Positions 12,101 to 19,439 of a DNA stretch of 24,238 bases are shown piece after piece. Both the position numbers and the translations under genes were made by a program. The DNA is from Apostichopus parvimensis (Eukaryota; Echinodermata; Holothuroidea; Aspidochirotida; Stichopodidae). Numbering within the stretch: position 1 is the first letter of the stretch; every line of letters begins with the position of its first letter. The notes under the pieces are model-generated. The model was not told the DNA's origin, made no database searches, and worked only from the letters and a program-made list of their open reading frames with translations. Where the stretch lies: contig JXUT01149063.1 of assembly GCA_000934455.1 (NCBI GenBank), positions 1-24,238 on the forward strand, in the 5' to 3' direction.

Positions 12101-14636
12101 TCTTCATGGTTCCCCAGGGAGATCGTCGACGCCGGGCTCAGGAGATCCTGTCTCTCGGAGGATGCGGTCATCATCTCGTCCGAGCCGGCAAACGTCTCCG
12201 CGAGGATGGCCTCGTTGTCGGATACGGTCTGCAGGATCTGCTTCAGTTCTCTCTCTAAATTTGCGTCAAACCCAACGCCACCGGGTTGAGCATTGTGATT
12301 GGAGTTATAGTTTCCATGGCTGCCGAGGCCGTTCGTTCCCGTATGCGAGTAGACGTTGTCAGAGTTCACAGCTGAACCGTTTGTAGAGCCGTGGGCACGA
12401 CCCTGGTTCTGTGGAACATGTTGGGGGCGGTATTCGCCTCGACTCTGAGTCGTCGGGTAAGACTTTTTGAGGCGTTTGGCCTCAGCGGGATTGTTGAATC
12501 GGAAGAAGCAAGATTTACCAAAGCAGAGCATAGCACCTAAAACAGAGAAGAGAAGTTGGATGTTTATTAAAAACCCAAAATTTTGAAAGAAAGTAGATAA
12601 TTCACCACTAGAAGGCTCAGAGACTAGAAGGAAATCTAAATATATTTCATTTATATTTCATTCAAACTTGAAAAGTCTGAAAGGACCTTTCAGTTCAAAC
12701 ATTCTGACCCAAGTTTTTTGCACAAAGACACAATTTGACACAGACACAAAGAGGAGCTTTTCAATCCCTGGAAGTTACAACTTTTCAAAACTATTGGTTT
12801 GTTGCCGGCCAAGATTCTTTAGGTTTTCAAGTGTGATATTCTGTTGACCGTCAATATTGCAACCCTTCCATCAAATACCCTAAAAATGAGACAAAATTGT
12901 AAACATTGTCTGATAGGCATTGAAAGTAAACACTTTCTGACAATCTGCTTTTACTATAAAATACATTCGTGGGTCAAACAGATCAAGCTGAAAAGGGTGG
13001 GTTGGGGGAGGAGAGAGAATAAACAACGGGAGTGACTTTGACTGTTCTCTGATGATTGGTCAAAGTGTTTTAGCAACACAGAATCAAACGAGTCAAGGGT
13101 TGGACTTACCTTGCGATAATTTCGTTGGACCTTTGACTCTCTCACCGTCTAGGAGGCAGTGCCCATTTGGGTAGAGGGTGACGATGTTGTTGCGATTCTC
13201 GATCTGACAATGGTCTTCCAGGACATCCTTACCAAATATGAAGATGTCTGGCTGGGGAATGTCCTCCTGGGTCCCCACACGAGTGATGCCTAATATGGGC
13301 AGAAGAAGAGACGTATATGTGTCACAAAACGCACATTAGTTATTCAGCCTTTCTTAAACTCACTGTGGCTATGTTGATCTCATTGTGATTGTGTTGTTCA
13401 CCACGGTAGGCTTTAAGAACAACAGGGAGGCATTCCATCTACAAATATCACTATATAAAACCATGTTCTACTTGACAACACATCCTACTGTGCACAAATG
13501 CTTTAAAGCAAAACAGACAATCCAGCTAAATTGTCATACATACAGGGTATGTACATCAATCAAAGCATAGCAACTGGATATTCGAAACCTTACCTGGTTT
13601 GGATATGAATAACAAACTTACCTGTCTCCTCGCAACTTTTACACCCTCCCTTTAACATGTCTATCTAGAGTGACCTGGTGTGACACTCTAACGGTGTGAC
13701 ACCGAGTGACCTGGTGAGACACTGGTGTGACAGCCGAATGACCTAAGACAGGTAAGTGAGGGAGCAATGTTAATATATACTGACCTTCAACCAATGGATG
13801 TAGAGTTACTGCTGTACTGATCCGACTACCTCCGAGGCTAACTAAGTGAGGGCGTTCAGACTGAACTTTTAATGCCTTTCCAGTCTCTGAGAGCTCCAGG
13901 CACCCATCCTACAAATGAAACAAGATCAAAGAATTGAGGCATATTTTATCATAAACACTGTAGCAATGGGTGGTTTCTACTCCAACAAAACCAAAAATGT
14001 ACGAGTGGACAGTTAAAAAAAAAACACGAAACCATTAGGGGCCAGTTCCCTCCAGTGCGACACAAAATTTTTAACGGGGAAAAAATACAAATTTGTCAAC
14101 GATAAGGGGTGTTGAATGTCATCCAAGGGTGCTGTGTTGTCGATATGAAAAATGAGAACATAGTTTGATGGAGTTATTAGATTTAAGTTAAAACAGTGGA
14201 TTAACATTAACATTAATGCTTAAACACTGAGGACCCAATGACATCATCATCAATTTAGCTTTAAAGGAGCCTTCCAGACAATTTTAACATATACAGTATA
14301 TATTCTTGGAATCAGTAATAGCCATAGAAATATTACTAGCACTCTAATATTTCTAGTTTCCTTGGACAATAACATAATTAAGACTTAATTCTGGCTCACG
14401 ACATCCTTTAACAGTTTAACCATTCACGAAAGTCCAATTCCCCCTGAAACAAACACACATGTATTGTATACAAATTACATGTACAAATTGGTCCAATTCT
14501 GCCGGGGATAATGCGTTACCTGGATAATCTTCTGTGACCTCTTCAGGCTGTCTTCCCAATTGTCGCTCATCCTTAGGTCTCTAATCTCGTCCTTCGTAAG
14601 AACATGATCTGTGACAATCAACTCCTGTTGGGTGTT
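25..14636 (-). CDS. phldb: PHLDB/LL5-family gene, N-terminal 972 codons in nine exons (3' end beyond the window)
   Basis: Joined exons 14520-14636, 13785-13908, 13110-13289, 10798-12536, 8951-9082, 7398-7535, 5375-5662, 1753-1863 and 25-111 give one uninterrupted frame of 2916 nt. Counting from the first codon of the first exon, residues about 50-165 form an FHA-type domain, about 170-720 a Ser/Pro/Asn-rich linker with a conserved helix near 520-578, and 721-972 a charged coiled coil. Blocks such as RFNNPAEAKRL, EEILNICAEY and RFEDLEFSQLE match vertebrate PHLDB1/PHLDB2 (LL5 alpha/beta). Known members are cortical scaffolds: their C-terminal PH domain binds phosphoinositides, and they recruit CLASP, ELKS and liprin to anchor microtubule plus ends near adhesions and, in muscle, acetylcholine receptors. 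That PH domain is not seen and should lie left of position 1. Invertebrates may have a single copy, so I do not choose between PHLDB1 and PHLDB2. Family assignment is firm; exact ends are less sure. Confidence 0.93.
148..267. repeat. 21-bp minisatellite, six units
   Basis: The unit ttgaggaaacattcaggcacc alternates with a variant ending aatcccc. Units start at 148, 169, 190, 211, 232 and 253; the last is partial. The order of variants is aatcccc, ggcacc, ggcacc, aatcccc, ggcacc. Because 21 is a multiple of three, both strands stay open across it, which explains the spurious small frames there. It lies in the intron about 36 bp upstream, in gene sense, of the exon 9 acceptor. Confidence 0.95.
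743..797. repeat. Polypyrimidine (CT-rich) tract
   Basis: The plus strand reads almost only C and T across this stretch (blocks such as ctctcccctcccctctcctc). The minus, gene-sense strand is therefore polypurine. It is intronic low-complexity DNA with no sign of coding. Confidence 0.85.
1065..1139 (-). pseudogene. tRNA-Thr(TGT)-like relic or tRNA-derived SINE head
   Basis: Read on the minus strand this 75-nt stretch has a tRNA layout. It shows an A-box-like TAGGTCAGTTGGTGGATC, an anticodon loop CTTGTAA (anticodon TGT, Thr) between CTGG and CCAG, and a B-box-like GGTTCAATTCC. The acceptor stem pairs at only about four of seven positions and the T stem is off register by one base. It is most likely a degraded tRNA pseudogene or the tRNA-derived head of a SINE. 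I found no CCA end, poly-A tail or target duplication. Confidence 0.6.
1753..1863 (-). CDS. phldb: PHLDB exon 8 (coiled-coil segment)
   Basis: The exon is 111 nt, phase 0 at both ends, with a pyrimidine-rich acceptor tctcccctccctag and donor AAG|gttagt. It encodes 37 residues, SSVSEIDLQMSNIIRTAKE through ATLEMLRK. It has no long open frame of its own and was found by reading for splice sites. With its neighbours it lines up along vertebrate PHLDB1 (QIRAQAVQES / ASLQLLQKEKEKL). A second in-frame acceptor 27 nt further in (cgatcttcag|ATG) could remove nine residues, but alignment favours the longer form. Confidence 0.85.
1977..2075. repeat. Tandem duplication, two ~50-bp copies
   Basis: The copies at 1977-2027 and 2028-2075 both start caacatgaagga and end with aatcgagtagtg[a/g]ggctag. 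They differ by a few substitutions and a 3-bp length change. The duplication is intronic. Confidence 0.85.
2461..2549. repeat. Imperfect inverted repeat (fold-back)
   Basis: The arms are tgcagggaatgattt (from 2462) and aaatgattccctgca (from 2533), 14 of 15 paired, with about 56 bp between. It could be the remnant of a small fold-back element or a chance dyad. No target duplication was recognised. Confidence 0.6.
2877..3137. repeat. 36-38-bp tandem array, seven units, each with an ATTGG box
   Basis: Units start at 2877, 2913, 2951, 2987, 3025, 3063 and 3101, with lengths 36 or 38. The unit core is tagagacaagcccattggtt followed by ggtaaccaaagtctatat. Every copy holds ATTGG (CCAAT on the other strand) next to the short dyad ttggtaaccaa. 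Copies differ at only a few positions, so the array is young or homogenised. Confidence 0.95.
5281..5367. repeat. 31-32-bp C-rich tandem repeat abutting a splice donor
   Basis: There are three copies of a C6-7 run followed by t(c/t)ggacactaa; the ggacac motif recurs at about 5294, 5325 and 5357. On the gene strand each copy reads ttagtgtcc followed by a run of six or seven G. The first copy ends only a few bases downstream of the exon 7 donor. A further cccctcccc lies at about 5260. Confidence 0.85.
5375..5662 (-). CDS. phldb: PHLDB exon 7 (coiled coil with the FEDLEF motif)
   Basis: The exon is 288 nt, phase 0 at both ends, with acceptor cttactccacag and donor AAG|gtttgt. It encodes 96 residues from ERDLLEESRKSLQQLEQRH to NDKIKATK. 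The stretch KRFEDLEFSQLELEARIEE matches vertebrate KLFEDLEFQQLERESRVEE, a diagnostic PHLDB sequence. A non-helical insert, LCTHPARKEVLG, breaks the coiled coil about a third of the way in. The C-rich repeat at 5281-5367 begins within a few bases of this exon's splice donor. Confidence 0.94.
5842..5880. repeat. Perfect inverted repeat, 15-bp stem with 9-nt loop
   Basis: The arms cgtccagcgtgcttg (5842-5856) and caagcacgctggacg (5866-5880) are exactly complementary around attgcataa. The stem is GC-rich in an AT-rich intron and lies 180 bp upstream, in gene sense, of the exon 7 acceptor. Confidence 0.95.
7071..7094 (+). other. G-run cluster with quadruplex-forming pattern
   Basis: The plus strand reads gggtgggtggggggg then caggggggg, giving at least four runs of three or more G with loops of one or two bases. 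This is the non-template, antisense strand relative to the gene. Quadruplex formation is inferred from pattern only. Confidence 0.6.
7398..7535 (-). CDS. phldb: PHLDB exon 6 (coiled-coil segment)
   Basis: The exon is 138 nt, phase 0 at both ends, with acceptor gtcaaatacag. It encodes 46 residues starting LEIEAALLEAEHKRKLLHL and ending SAVHQRDK. It aligns with vertebrate MERALLQGEREAERALLQ and QKERDK. The donor chosen, AAG|gttcct, is weak. An alternative in-frame GT further left (AGC|gtagat) would add 12 residues (VPEFFNFPLSSS). I prefer the first because QRDK sits where the vertebrate protein has ERDK. Confidence 0.85.
7536..8950 (-). other. PHLDB intron between exons 5 and 6
   Basis: This 1.4-kb AT-rich intron has GT..AG ends and contains an A17 run at about 8362. 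I see no exon or ordered repeat in it. Confidence 0.8.
8951..9082 (-). CDS. phldb: PHLDB exon 5 (coiled-coil segment)
   Basis: The exon is 132 nt, phase 0 at both ends, with acceptor gcctgacag and a strong donor GAG|gtacgt. It encodes 44 residues, LQPEEVEESLQKLENARK through AQETETLRE. The segment is highly charged with heptad-like Leu/Ile spacing and corresponds to the vertebrate segment just before MERALLQ. It joins without gap to the residues in the next exon. No membrane or catalytic motif is present. The role is inferred to be dimerisation and scaffold partner binding. Confidence 0.88.
9083..10797 (-). other. PHLDB intron between exons 4 and 5
   Basis: This 1.7-kb intron has GT..AG ends. 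It contains a C14 run at 9410-9423, a ctttttt-type microsatellite at 9602-9628 and a degenerate repeat with gattgg cores. The plus-strand frames at 10016-10294 and 10556-10777 resemble no protein I know. The coiled coil reads naturally across this junction, so I expect no missing exon. Confidence 0.75.
9448..9860. repeat. Degenerate repeat with ctgattggttgatg-like cores
   Basis: Cores such as accgattggtccatgacacc, gggattggttaatgac, gctgattggataag, cttattggatgatgatgac, gctgattggttgatg and gctgactggttgatg recur with irregular spacing, often after gacacc..gta.actaa. The copies are strongly diverged, and the block is interrupted at about 9595-9710. Confidence 0.55.
10798..12536 (-). CDS. phldb: PHLDB exon 4 (end of FHA, long disordered linker, NICAEY helix)
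   Basis: This single 1739-nt exon has acceptor ctctgttttag and donor GTG|gtgagt, phase 1 in and phase 0 out. Its first residues, GAMLCFGKSCFFRFNNPAEA, close the FHA domain. A short helix NLERELKQILQTVS (model residues 233-246) matches a vertebrate PHLDB1 segment. Next comes about 300 residues rich in Ser, Asn and Pro, including a run of six Ser, predicted disordered. A helix near 520-578 contains QRAAEIERQRMEEILNICAEY, a PHLDB hallmark. The tail has clustered SP sites (PHSPRSPNSPE, about 633) and a PPKPPRTPP stretch (about 697), a possible SH3 ligand. The open frame runs 31 codons past the chosen donor to a stop at 10699. The exon is more GC-rich than the flanking introns, which produces several antisense shadow frames. 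Confidence 0.95.
12537..13109 (-). other. PHLDB intron between exons 3 and 4
   Basis: This 573-bp AT-rich intron has a consensus gtaagt donor and ttttag acceptor, phase 1. Nothing else is recognised in it. Confidence 0.85.
13110..13289 (-). CDS. phldb: PHLDB exon 3 (core of the FHA-type domain)
   Basis: The exon is 180 nt, with acceptor cccatattag and a consensus donor CAAG|gtaagt, phase 1 at both ends. It supplies the FHA core: ITRVGT, the LEDHCQIEN turn, and the NGHCLLDGERV strand pair. Canonical FHA domains use Gly-Arg, Ser-x-x-His and Asn-Gly. Here the His (LEDH) and the Asn-Gly are present, but the Ser of Ser-x-x-His is replaced by Leu. Vertebrate PHLDB proteins also lack that Ser, so this looks like a family trait and not damage. 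Phosphothreonine binding is therefore uncertain. Confidence 0.95.
13290..13784 (-). other. PHLDB intron between exons 2 and 3
   Basis: This 495-bp phase 1 intron is plain AT-rich sequence apart from the gtgacctggtg repeat at 13668-13752. Confidence 0.85.
13668..13752. repeat. Short imperfect tandem repeat (gagtgacctggtg units)
   Basis: Units at 13668-13703, 13704-13735 and a partial 13736-13752 share gagtgacctggtg(t/a)gacac followed by ggtgtgaca. On the plus strand the last unit ends caggtaagt, which mimics a splice donor on the non-gene strand and is probably a chance match. Confidence 0.75.
13785..13908 (-). CDS. phldb: PHLDB exon 2 (start of the FHA-type domain)
   Basis: The exon is 124 nt, with acceptor tttcatttgtag and donor GAAG|gtcagt. 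It encodes 41 residues plus the first base of a Gly codon (phase 1 out). The peptide runs from DGCLELSETGKALKVQ to STAVTLHPLVE. It aligns almost without gaps to the opening of the vertebrate PHLDB1 FHA domain (LDLIETGKGLKVQ..PHLVSLG..RLSTAITLLPLEEG). This is one of the strongest pieces of family evidence in the window. The residues PHLVSLGGSR correspond to the first strands of the FHA sandwich. Confidence 0.95.
13909..14519 (-). other. PHLDB intron between exons 1 and 2
   Basis: This 611-bp phase 0 intron has a CAG|gtaacg donor and a tttgtag acceptor. It contains a possible small MITE-like sequence at 14263-14412. Confidence 0.75.
14263..14412. mobile_element. Possible MITE-like sequence with ttaaagga ends
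   Basis: A ~150-bp AT-rich stretch begins ttaaaggagccttccagaca and ends with tcctttaa, giving an 8-bp terminal inverted repeat. A related motif, ttaaaggaattgtctgg, occurs near 22971. The termini are short and no clear target duplication is visible, so this is tentative. Confidence 0.3.
14520..14636 (-). CDS. phldb: PHLDB exon 1 of the visible model (N-terminal leader; likely contains the start codon)
   Basis: The exon is 117 nt, read after an acceptor ending tttaatttcag and before a donor CAG|gtaacg. It encodes 39 residues, beginning NTQQELIVTD and ending LKRSQKIIQ, with no stop. A TAA lies in frame just upstream inside the acceptor, so the frame cannot extend without splicing. Codon 23 is an ATG with A at -3 and G at -1, followed by SDNWEDSLKR. 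This is a reasonable start that would place the FHA domain about 25 residues from the N terminus, close to the roughly 30-residue leader of vertebrate PHLDB1. The alternative is that coding continues into an exon further right. The leader itself shows no recognised motif. The exon is supported mainly by its splice sites and by phase 0 joining to the next exon. Confidence 0.72.
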
Positions 14637-15559
14637 CTGAAATTAAAAGAAAACAAAACCACATGGGAGGTTAAACCAGTCAGATCTGCTCTCTGTTATA
14701 TACCGGAATTAGTACCTGACCTGCTTCTATGACACCTATGTATTATATAGCTCTCTGATTAATTGTTTTATGAAAAGTCATACTACAAAAACTATTTTAA
14801 AAGCAGTATATTTAATTGTCCATGATCTACTGAATATTCATAGCATGGTCCCATTTTATTAAACTATTTTAAAAGCAGGATTGGTAATTGTCCATGATCT
14901 ACTGAATATTCATAGATGGTCCCATTTTACAGCCAGTTGGGACAATTTCCTAATGCTAATACCTCTCTAAAATGTACTCCAATATCATGATCTCAAAGCA
15001 CTCCTATTGACAGTACAAACAGTTCCTAACCTTTGTCTGATAGAAACATGACTTGTACTGCTCGTACTGACAGTACGAGTGCTCTGAAGCAGGACATGAC
15101 ACTACAGTATAGACAAAATTCTCCCAACTGGGTGCATTTTATTAAACTGTTTTAAAAGCAGTATGTTAATTGTCCATGATCTACTGAATATTCATAGCAT
15201 GGACCCATTTTATGTTCTCTTATATAGTAATGTTGTCGCTTGTTCTTCCCTTCATTTCCTTTTCTTACAACTGATTTATATCTGCCAGAGATGAAAGTAA
15301 TATGGAATATGTACCAATTAGGTTACATATTTCAAGGCATCCTGTCACCCCTCCACTTCCAAGATCTGGTCTACCTAACCAGGTTATCTGTTGATCCATA
15401 GTGCCACTAACTTCATGTTCGAAACTTTGTCCAATGATACTCTACTTTTACTGTACACTGGTTACCTCTGACTGTTTAATTCCTCTTCCCTAATCCCCTC
15501 CCCCTGCCCATATCCCCCGAAATAGTATCACTCCTGACAACGTTAACCTCAGCAGTAAA
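14637..15559. other. Upstream or first-intron DNA with three-copy repeat
   Basis: I see no exon here. The stretch is AT-rich and dominated by the three-copy 70-bp repeat, plus a 9-bp-arm palindrome at 15061-15079 (ctcgtactg-a-cagtacgag). Confidence 0.7.
14790..15212. repeat. ~70-bp repeat, two tandem copies and one 215 bp away
   Basis: Copies lie at about 14790-14859, 14861-14929 and 15144-15212. All share ttttaaaagcag, then taattgtccatgatctactg and aatattcatag, ending atgg[t/a]cccatttta. Identity is high, suggesting recent duplication. Confidence 0.9.
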
Positions 15560-16080
15560 TCTGGGACAGCATGGTAACGATAATCTACAGAAATTTCAAT
15601 TTATAAATGTGAAGAAGAAGGCCACTTCAAGACGGAAATTTAATCAATATCACAATTGATGAAAATTTGTTTTGTGTAGCGGACAAGATGAGTGAGACCC
15701 TAGAGAGAAAGATATTAACAAACTTCCCCTCATAAAATAAAAATACTGCGGAAGAAGTAAATAAACGGAAGAAAAGTCAACATTATTACAGCTCGACAAT
15801 TTGTCGTGGGTGAGCAATGGCGTACTAGATCCATCGAAGAGTAAAAATTAATGATCGCAGTCGAGAACTATACCCGGTAATTATCAACTCTGATGCGACT
15901 ATTAAACCCAATTCTCTTGGCACTCGTGGGATAATAATCGTTTCGTGCAAAACTCGATTTGGTTTTGGAATGTTCACAGATATCTGATTTTGTTTTTAAT
16001 ACCCCTAAGAACATGATGCTTGCTCGAGAGGGAAATTGATTTTCTATCAGATTATGATGGGTTTTGATTGATCATTCACA
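15560..16080. promoter_or_regulatory. CpG-richer, repeat-poor island (candidate regulatory DNA or 5' exon)
   Basis: This stretch has clearly more CpG dinucleotides than its flanks (e.g. gatcgcagtcgag, tcgtttcgtgc, atgcgac). It has no tandem repeats and carries several TAAT and GATA-type words. It lies about 1-1.4 kb upstream of the first recognised exon. No conserved coding sequence is seen. The assignment is inferred from composition and position only. Confidence 0.3.
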
Positions 16081-18814
16081 GGTATATCAAGCATTTCACA
16101 CTTCTGCTCTTGTGTACGAGAGAAGAATGTGAGTGCATCGGGGGGGGTCAATCTGATTGGTGCCGAGTCCTTGTGAGGTGAGAGAGTGCAGTTAAATACA
16201 TATATCACATAAATAGTGCATTGTGACAAGCAATCGATACGGTTTGAAAGAGAAAATAAAAATAGATTGAAAAACAAAGTTTAAATGAGCATAACAAAGC
16301 TGCCACTAGATCATAACAGTAGTAGTTCAATTAGTTCTGAATGTAAATGATAACAGTAATTAACAATGTGAAAATTAAGTGACAGGGGAAAAGATGATCT
16401 GATTACAGGGAAGAGTTCAAAACTCTTTGAAAGTTCAAGAGTTTTGATGAAGATTATCAAGAGCTCTGTAAAGTATTCAAGAGGATTATTTCTTTCATTA
16501 AAATAATAATTCATTAATGTATATGCATAGAGAGATGGAGTTATAGCGAATACCGTCATTAAATGAAGACTTGCAACCTCACATGCTCTATATTATGTTA
16601 CATGTGGTCAAACATGGAAATACTTAACATTAACAATTCCTGGATAGCACAGACACATGTCCTTCTCGATATAAATTAATCACCTTAGAATAACTGTTAT
16701 GATGTCTACGTACAGTAACGACTTCATTAATATCAGATTAATACTGTTACAAAAGTGTATTACAACAAGTGGGTATGAAATATATACAGTATATTACATC
16801 ATGATGTAAAATTTGTCACATTTTTCCCATATTATGATACTGAAATTAATTGAACATGTTAGTAGCCAATTTTTTCCCACCCACAATTTCTTTTTCTTTC
16901 TATTCCAAATTTCTTGGCGGTCCACCACAAATTTTGGGTGACCCTTAAAATACTAGAATATGACTGATGTTTACAATAATGTAGGAATCAGATTTCAAAC
17001 TTTAAAAAAACAAAAACACAGAGCTATCTCTTCTTAGAAATTGATCATGAGTCAACAAAATATTTGGCAACCTTAGAATTGCCAAGAGTGTTTCATAGAT
17101 GTAACCTGTCTTCAACCAATCTTAATTGGCCAAGTATACTATACAACTCATAGCCTACAAAACCATGCTTTCAGGTAAAACAAGTAATCTGCAGAACCTG
17201 TCATAATCTTATTGTTTAAGTTCACTGTTATTGTCACTAACACTTCTAATAGGTATGAATCACCAATCAAACATGTGCCAAGCAGACCATTTCTCTGTAA
17301 ATGTATATAGAGTATATAATATGCAGTATGTGTGTGTATGTGTGTGTGCATGCATGAGTGAACTCTGTTGCCCTTTCTGGAATAAGATTGCAGTTATTGT
17401 CAGAACAGAAAGTAGCTTTGTTCTAAATGGCATGTCAGATCTGTATCAACACCATGACTAATTGAAACAAAACTAACAAATCAACAGTATAAAACAAAAG
17501 TCATATATATTACTCAACAGTTTATGAAAGTTAAATATTTGGACCATCCATCATTCACTGAAAATATTTATCTACTTCTAGAGAAAATAAAGGGGGGGGG
17601 GGGAGAACAGAGTAGAAGTCTAGTTGTTATAGACTGTGAATGTGAGATTAATGACAAAAATAAATAGAGGGACAAATTACACTGATATGAACTACTGTCC
17701 TGGGTTCAAGCTGTATATGGCTCCATTTCTTTCTCCCCTAATGTTTCCAAACATTTGAATTACCATCCTCAAAGATTATATGCCAATATTTCTGATTCCA
17801 TAATAAACTGGCCACAGCACTGACTGGATAATGACTATGGGATACAAGTTAACCTGTTGGGGAGCAGATGAATTACTAAGTATAAAATCTAATTACATGT
17901 ACGTAGGTTTCTAGGTCATTATCAATGAATGAATAGATGCGTATGTTTCTTAACCTTGTCCAATACCGTACTTACACTTCTTAACAAGTTTGTAAAAAAA
18001 AAACCAAACATTTACACTGACTTTTACCACCATGCTGTTTGCATGAACTTAACCTCTTTAAGAAATTTGATGTTTCTGCCTTCATAGCTAATATGAACCC
18101 CTCCACCCCCCTAACTGTAGCTGCATCGTACCCCCCAGGGCGGGCAATTGCACCCCAGGTTGAAAAATGTTGCTATATATACCATGTGATCTTGATCACT
18201 TGATCACATACTGTAGAAGTAACACATTTGGGGGGGGGGGGATTTTAAAAAACTTCATGACTGTTTAATAATTAACTATACTGAGAAACCATCCATGTAT
18301 ACATTTCAGAATGCATCCAATTTTTTTTTGCTTCCATATTTTGTTCAGGCCATTGAACACTACATATTTCTTTTAGCTTTCACTAGTACTATGATACCAA
18401 GGAATATAGTTTATATTGTCACACAATTGCAAAGATTCATTAACAGTGTCTGTACAGTACAGAACCTTCTTTATAATGTCGACTATCATCCGATTTCATA
18501 ACCCACAAAATGTGCTATTGAAACCGTGAACAAAGACATTTTCCCTGCATACCTTATACATGTAATGTACTGTTTATAGTTATACACAGCCAAAATAGTA
18601 CTTTGACTGACAAAGTTATTAATACTACATTCATTTATCAAGCTATTGCATTCCACAGAAGCGTGGCATTCCCAAAACTGCTTGGTGCAAGCTTGAACCA
18701 AATATTTACACTTGATTTAGCGCCTTTGTTCTAAATGCAGACCGTTAGCTGACAGCTCAATTCATATTGATGCTCACACCCCAAATTCAGGCCTAAGGGG
18801 GAGGCAAATGTTTG
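16081..18814. other. AT-rich non-coding stretch
   Basis: I see no supported gene in this 2.7 kb. It contains a tg-rich microsatellite at 17327-17353, long G runs near 16140, 17592 and 18230, a C-rich patch at 18096-18155 of repeat-like character, and a gatcac dyad at 18184-18209. The short frames at 16047-16277, 16311-16559, 17148-17461 and 18295-18701 look like chance. Confidence 0.65.
18184..18209. repeat. Nested gatcac dyad
   Basis: The arms atgtgatc and gatcacat are perfectly complementary over 8 bp around ttgatcactt; an inner gtgatc-tt-gatcac dyad overlaps. It is a short palindromic cluster of unknown role. Confidence 0.6.
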
Positions 18815-19435
18815 AAAACATTCCGATTCACATTGGTGTAACATATTAATTACCTAAGGATCCACAGTGCTATAAACATAAAAGATTCCACTTTGTTATA
18901 AACATATGATCCACATTGGTATCTACATATTACTAAGGATCCACAGTGCTTTAAACATATAGGATCCACATTGGTATCAACATATATTACCAAGGAGCCA
19001 CAATGGTGTCAACATATTACCAAGGATCCACATTGGTATCAACATATTACCTACTGTAAGGATCAACACTGGTATAAACATATTACCTAAGGATCCACAC
19101 TGGTATAAACATTACCTAAGGATCCACAGTGGTATAAAAATATACCTAAGGATCCACACTGGCATAAACATATTAACTAAGGATCCACATAGGTATTTAC
19201 ATGACCTTAGGATCCACACTGGTATAAACATATTACCTCACGATCCACATAGGTATTTACATGACCTTAGGATCCACAGTGGTAAAAACATATATACCTA
19301 AGGATCCACTTGCATATATGTATGTATTACTTTAGGATCCAAACTGGTATTAACATATCTACCTAAGGTTCCACTCCTACAAACATATCTTACCTAAGGA
19401 TCCACACTGGAATAAACTTATTACCTAAGGCTCTG
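18815..19435. repeat. ~36-bp satellite with GGATCC in most units
   Basis: About 17 diverged units resemble cctaaggatccacactggta followed by taaacatatta. Around a dozen contain ggatcc. A two-unit block with the variant gatccacataggtatttaca appears twice in a row (about 19182-19250 and 19250-19290), so there is a higher-order dimer. Units vary by indels of several bases. Confidence 0.92.
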
Positions 19436-19439
19436 TCTC

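Noticed and set aside
11202..12386. Several plus- and minus-strand frames of 74-104 codons
   Set aside because: They are other-frame shadows of the large GC-richer PHLDB exon 10798-12536.
13745..13757. caggtaagt on the plus strand as a splice donor
   Set aside because: The gene is on the opposite strand and no plus-strand exon precedes it; it falls in a local repeat.
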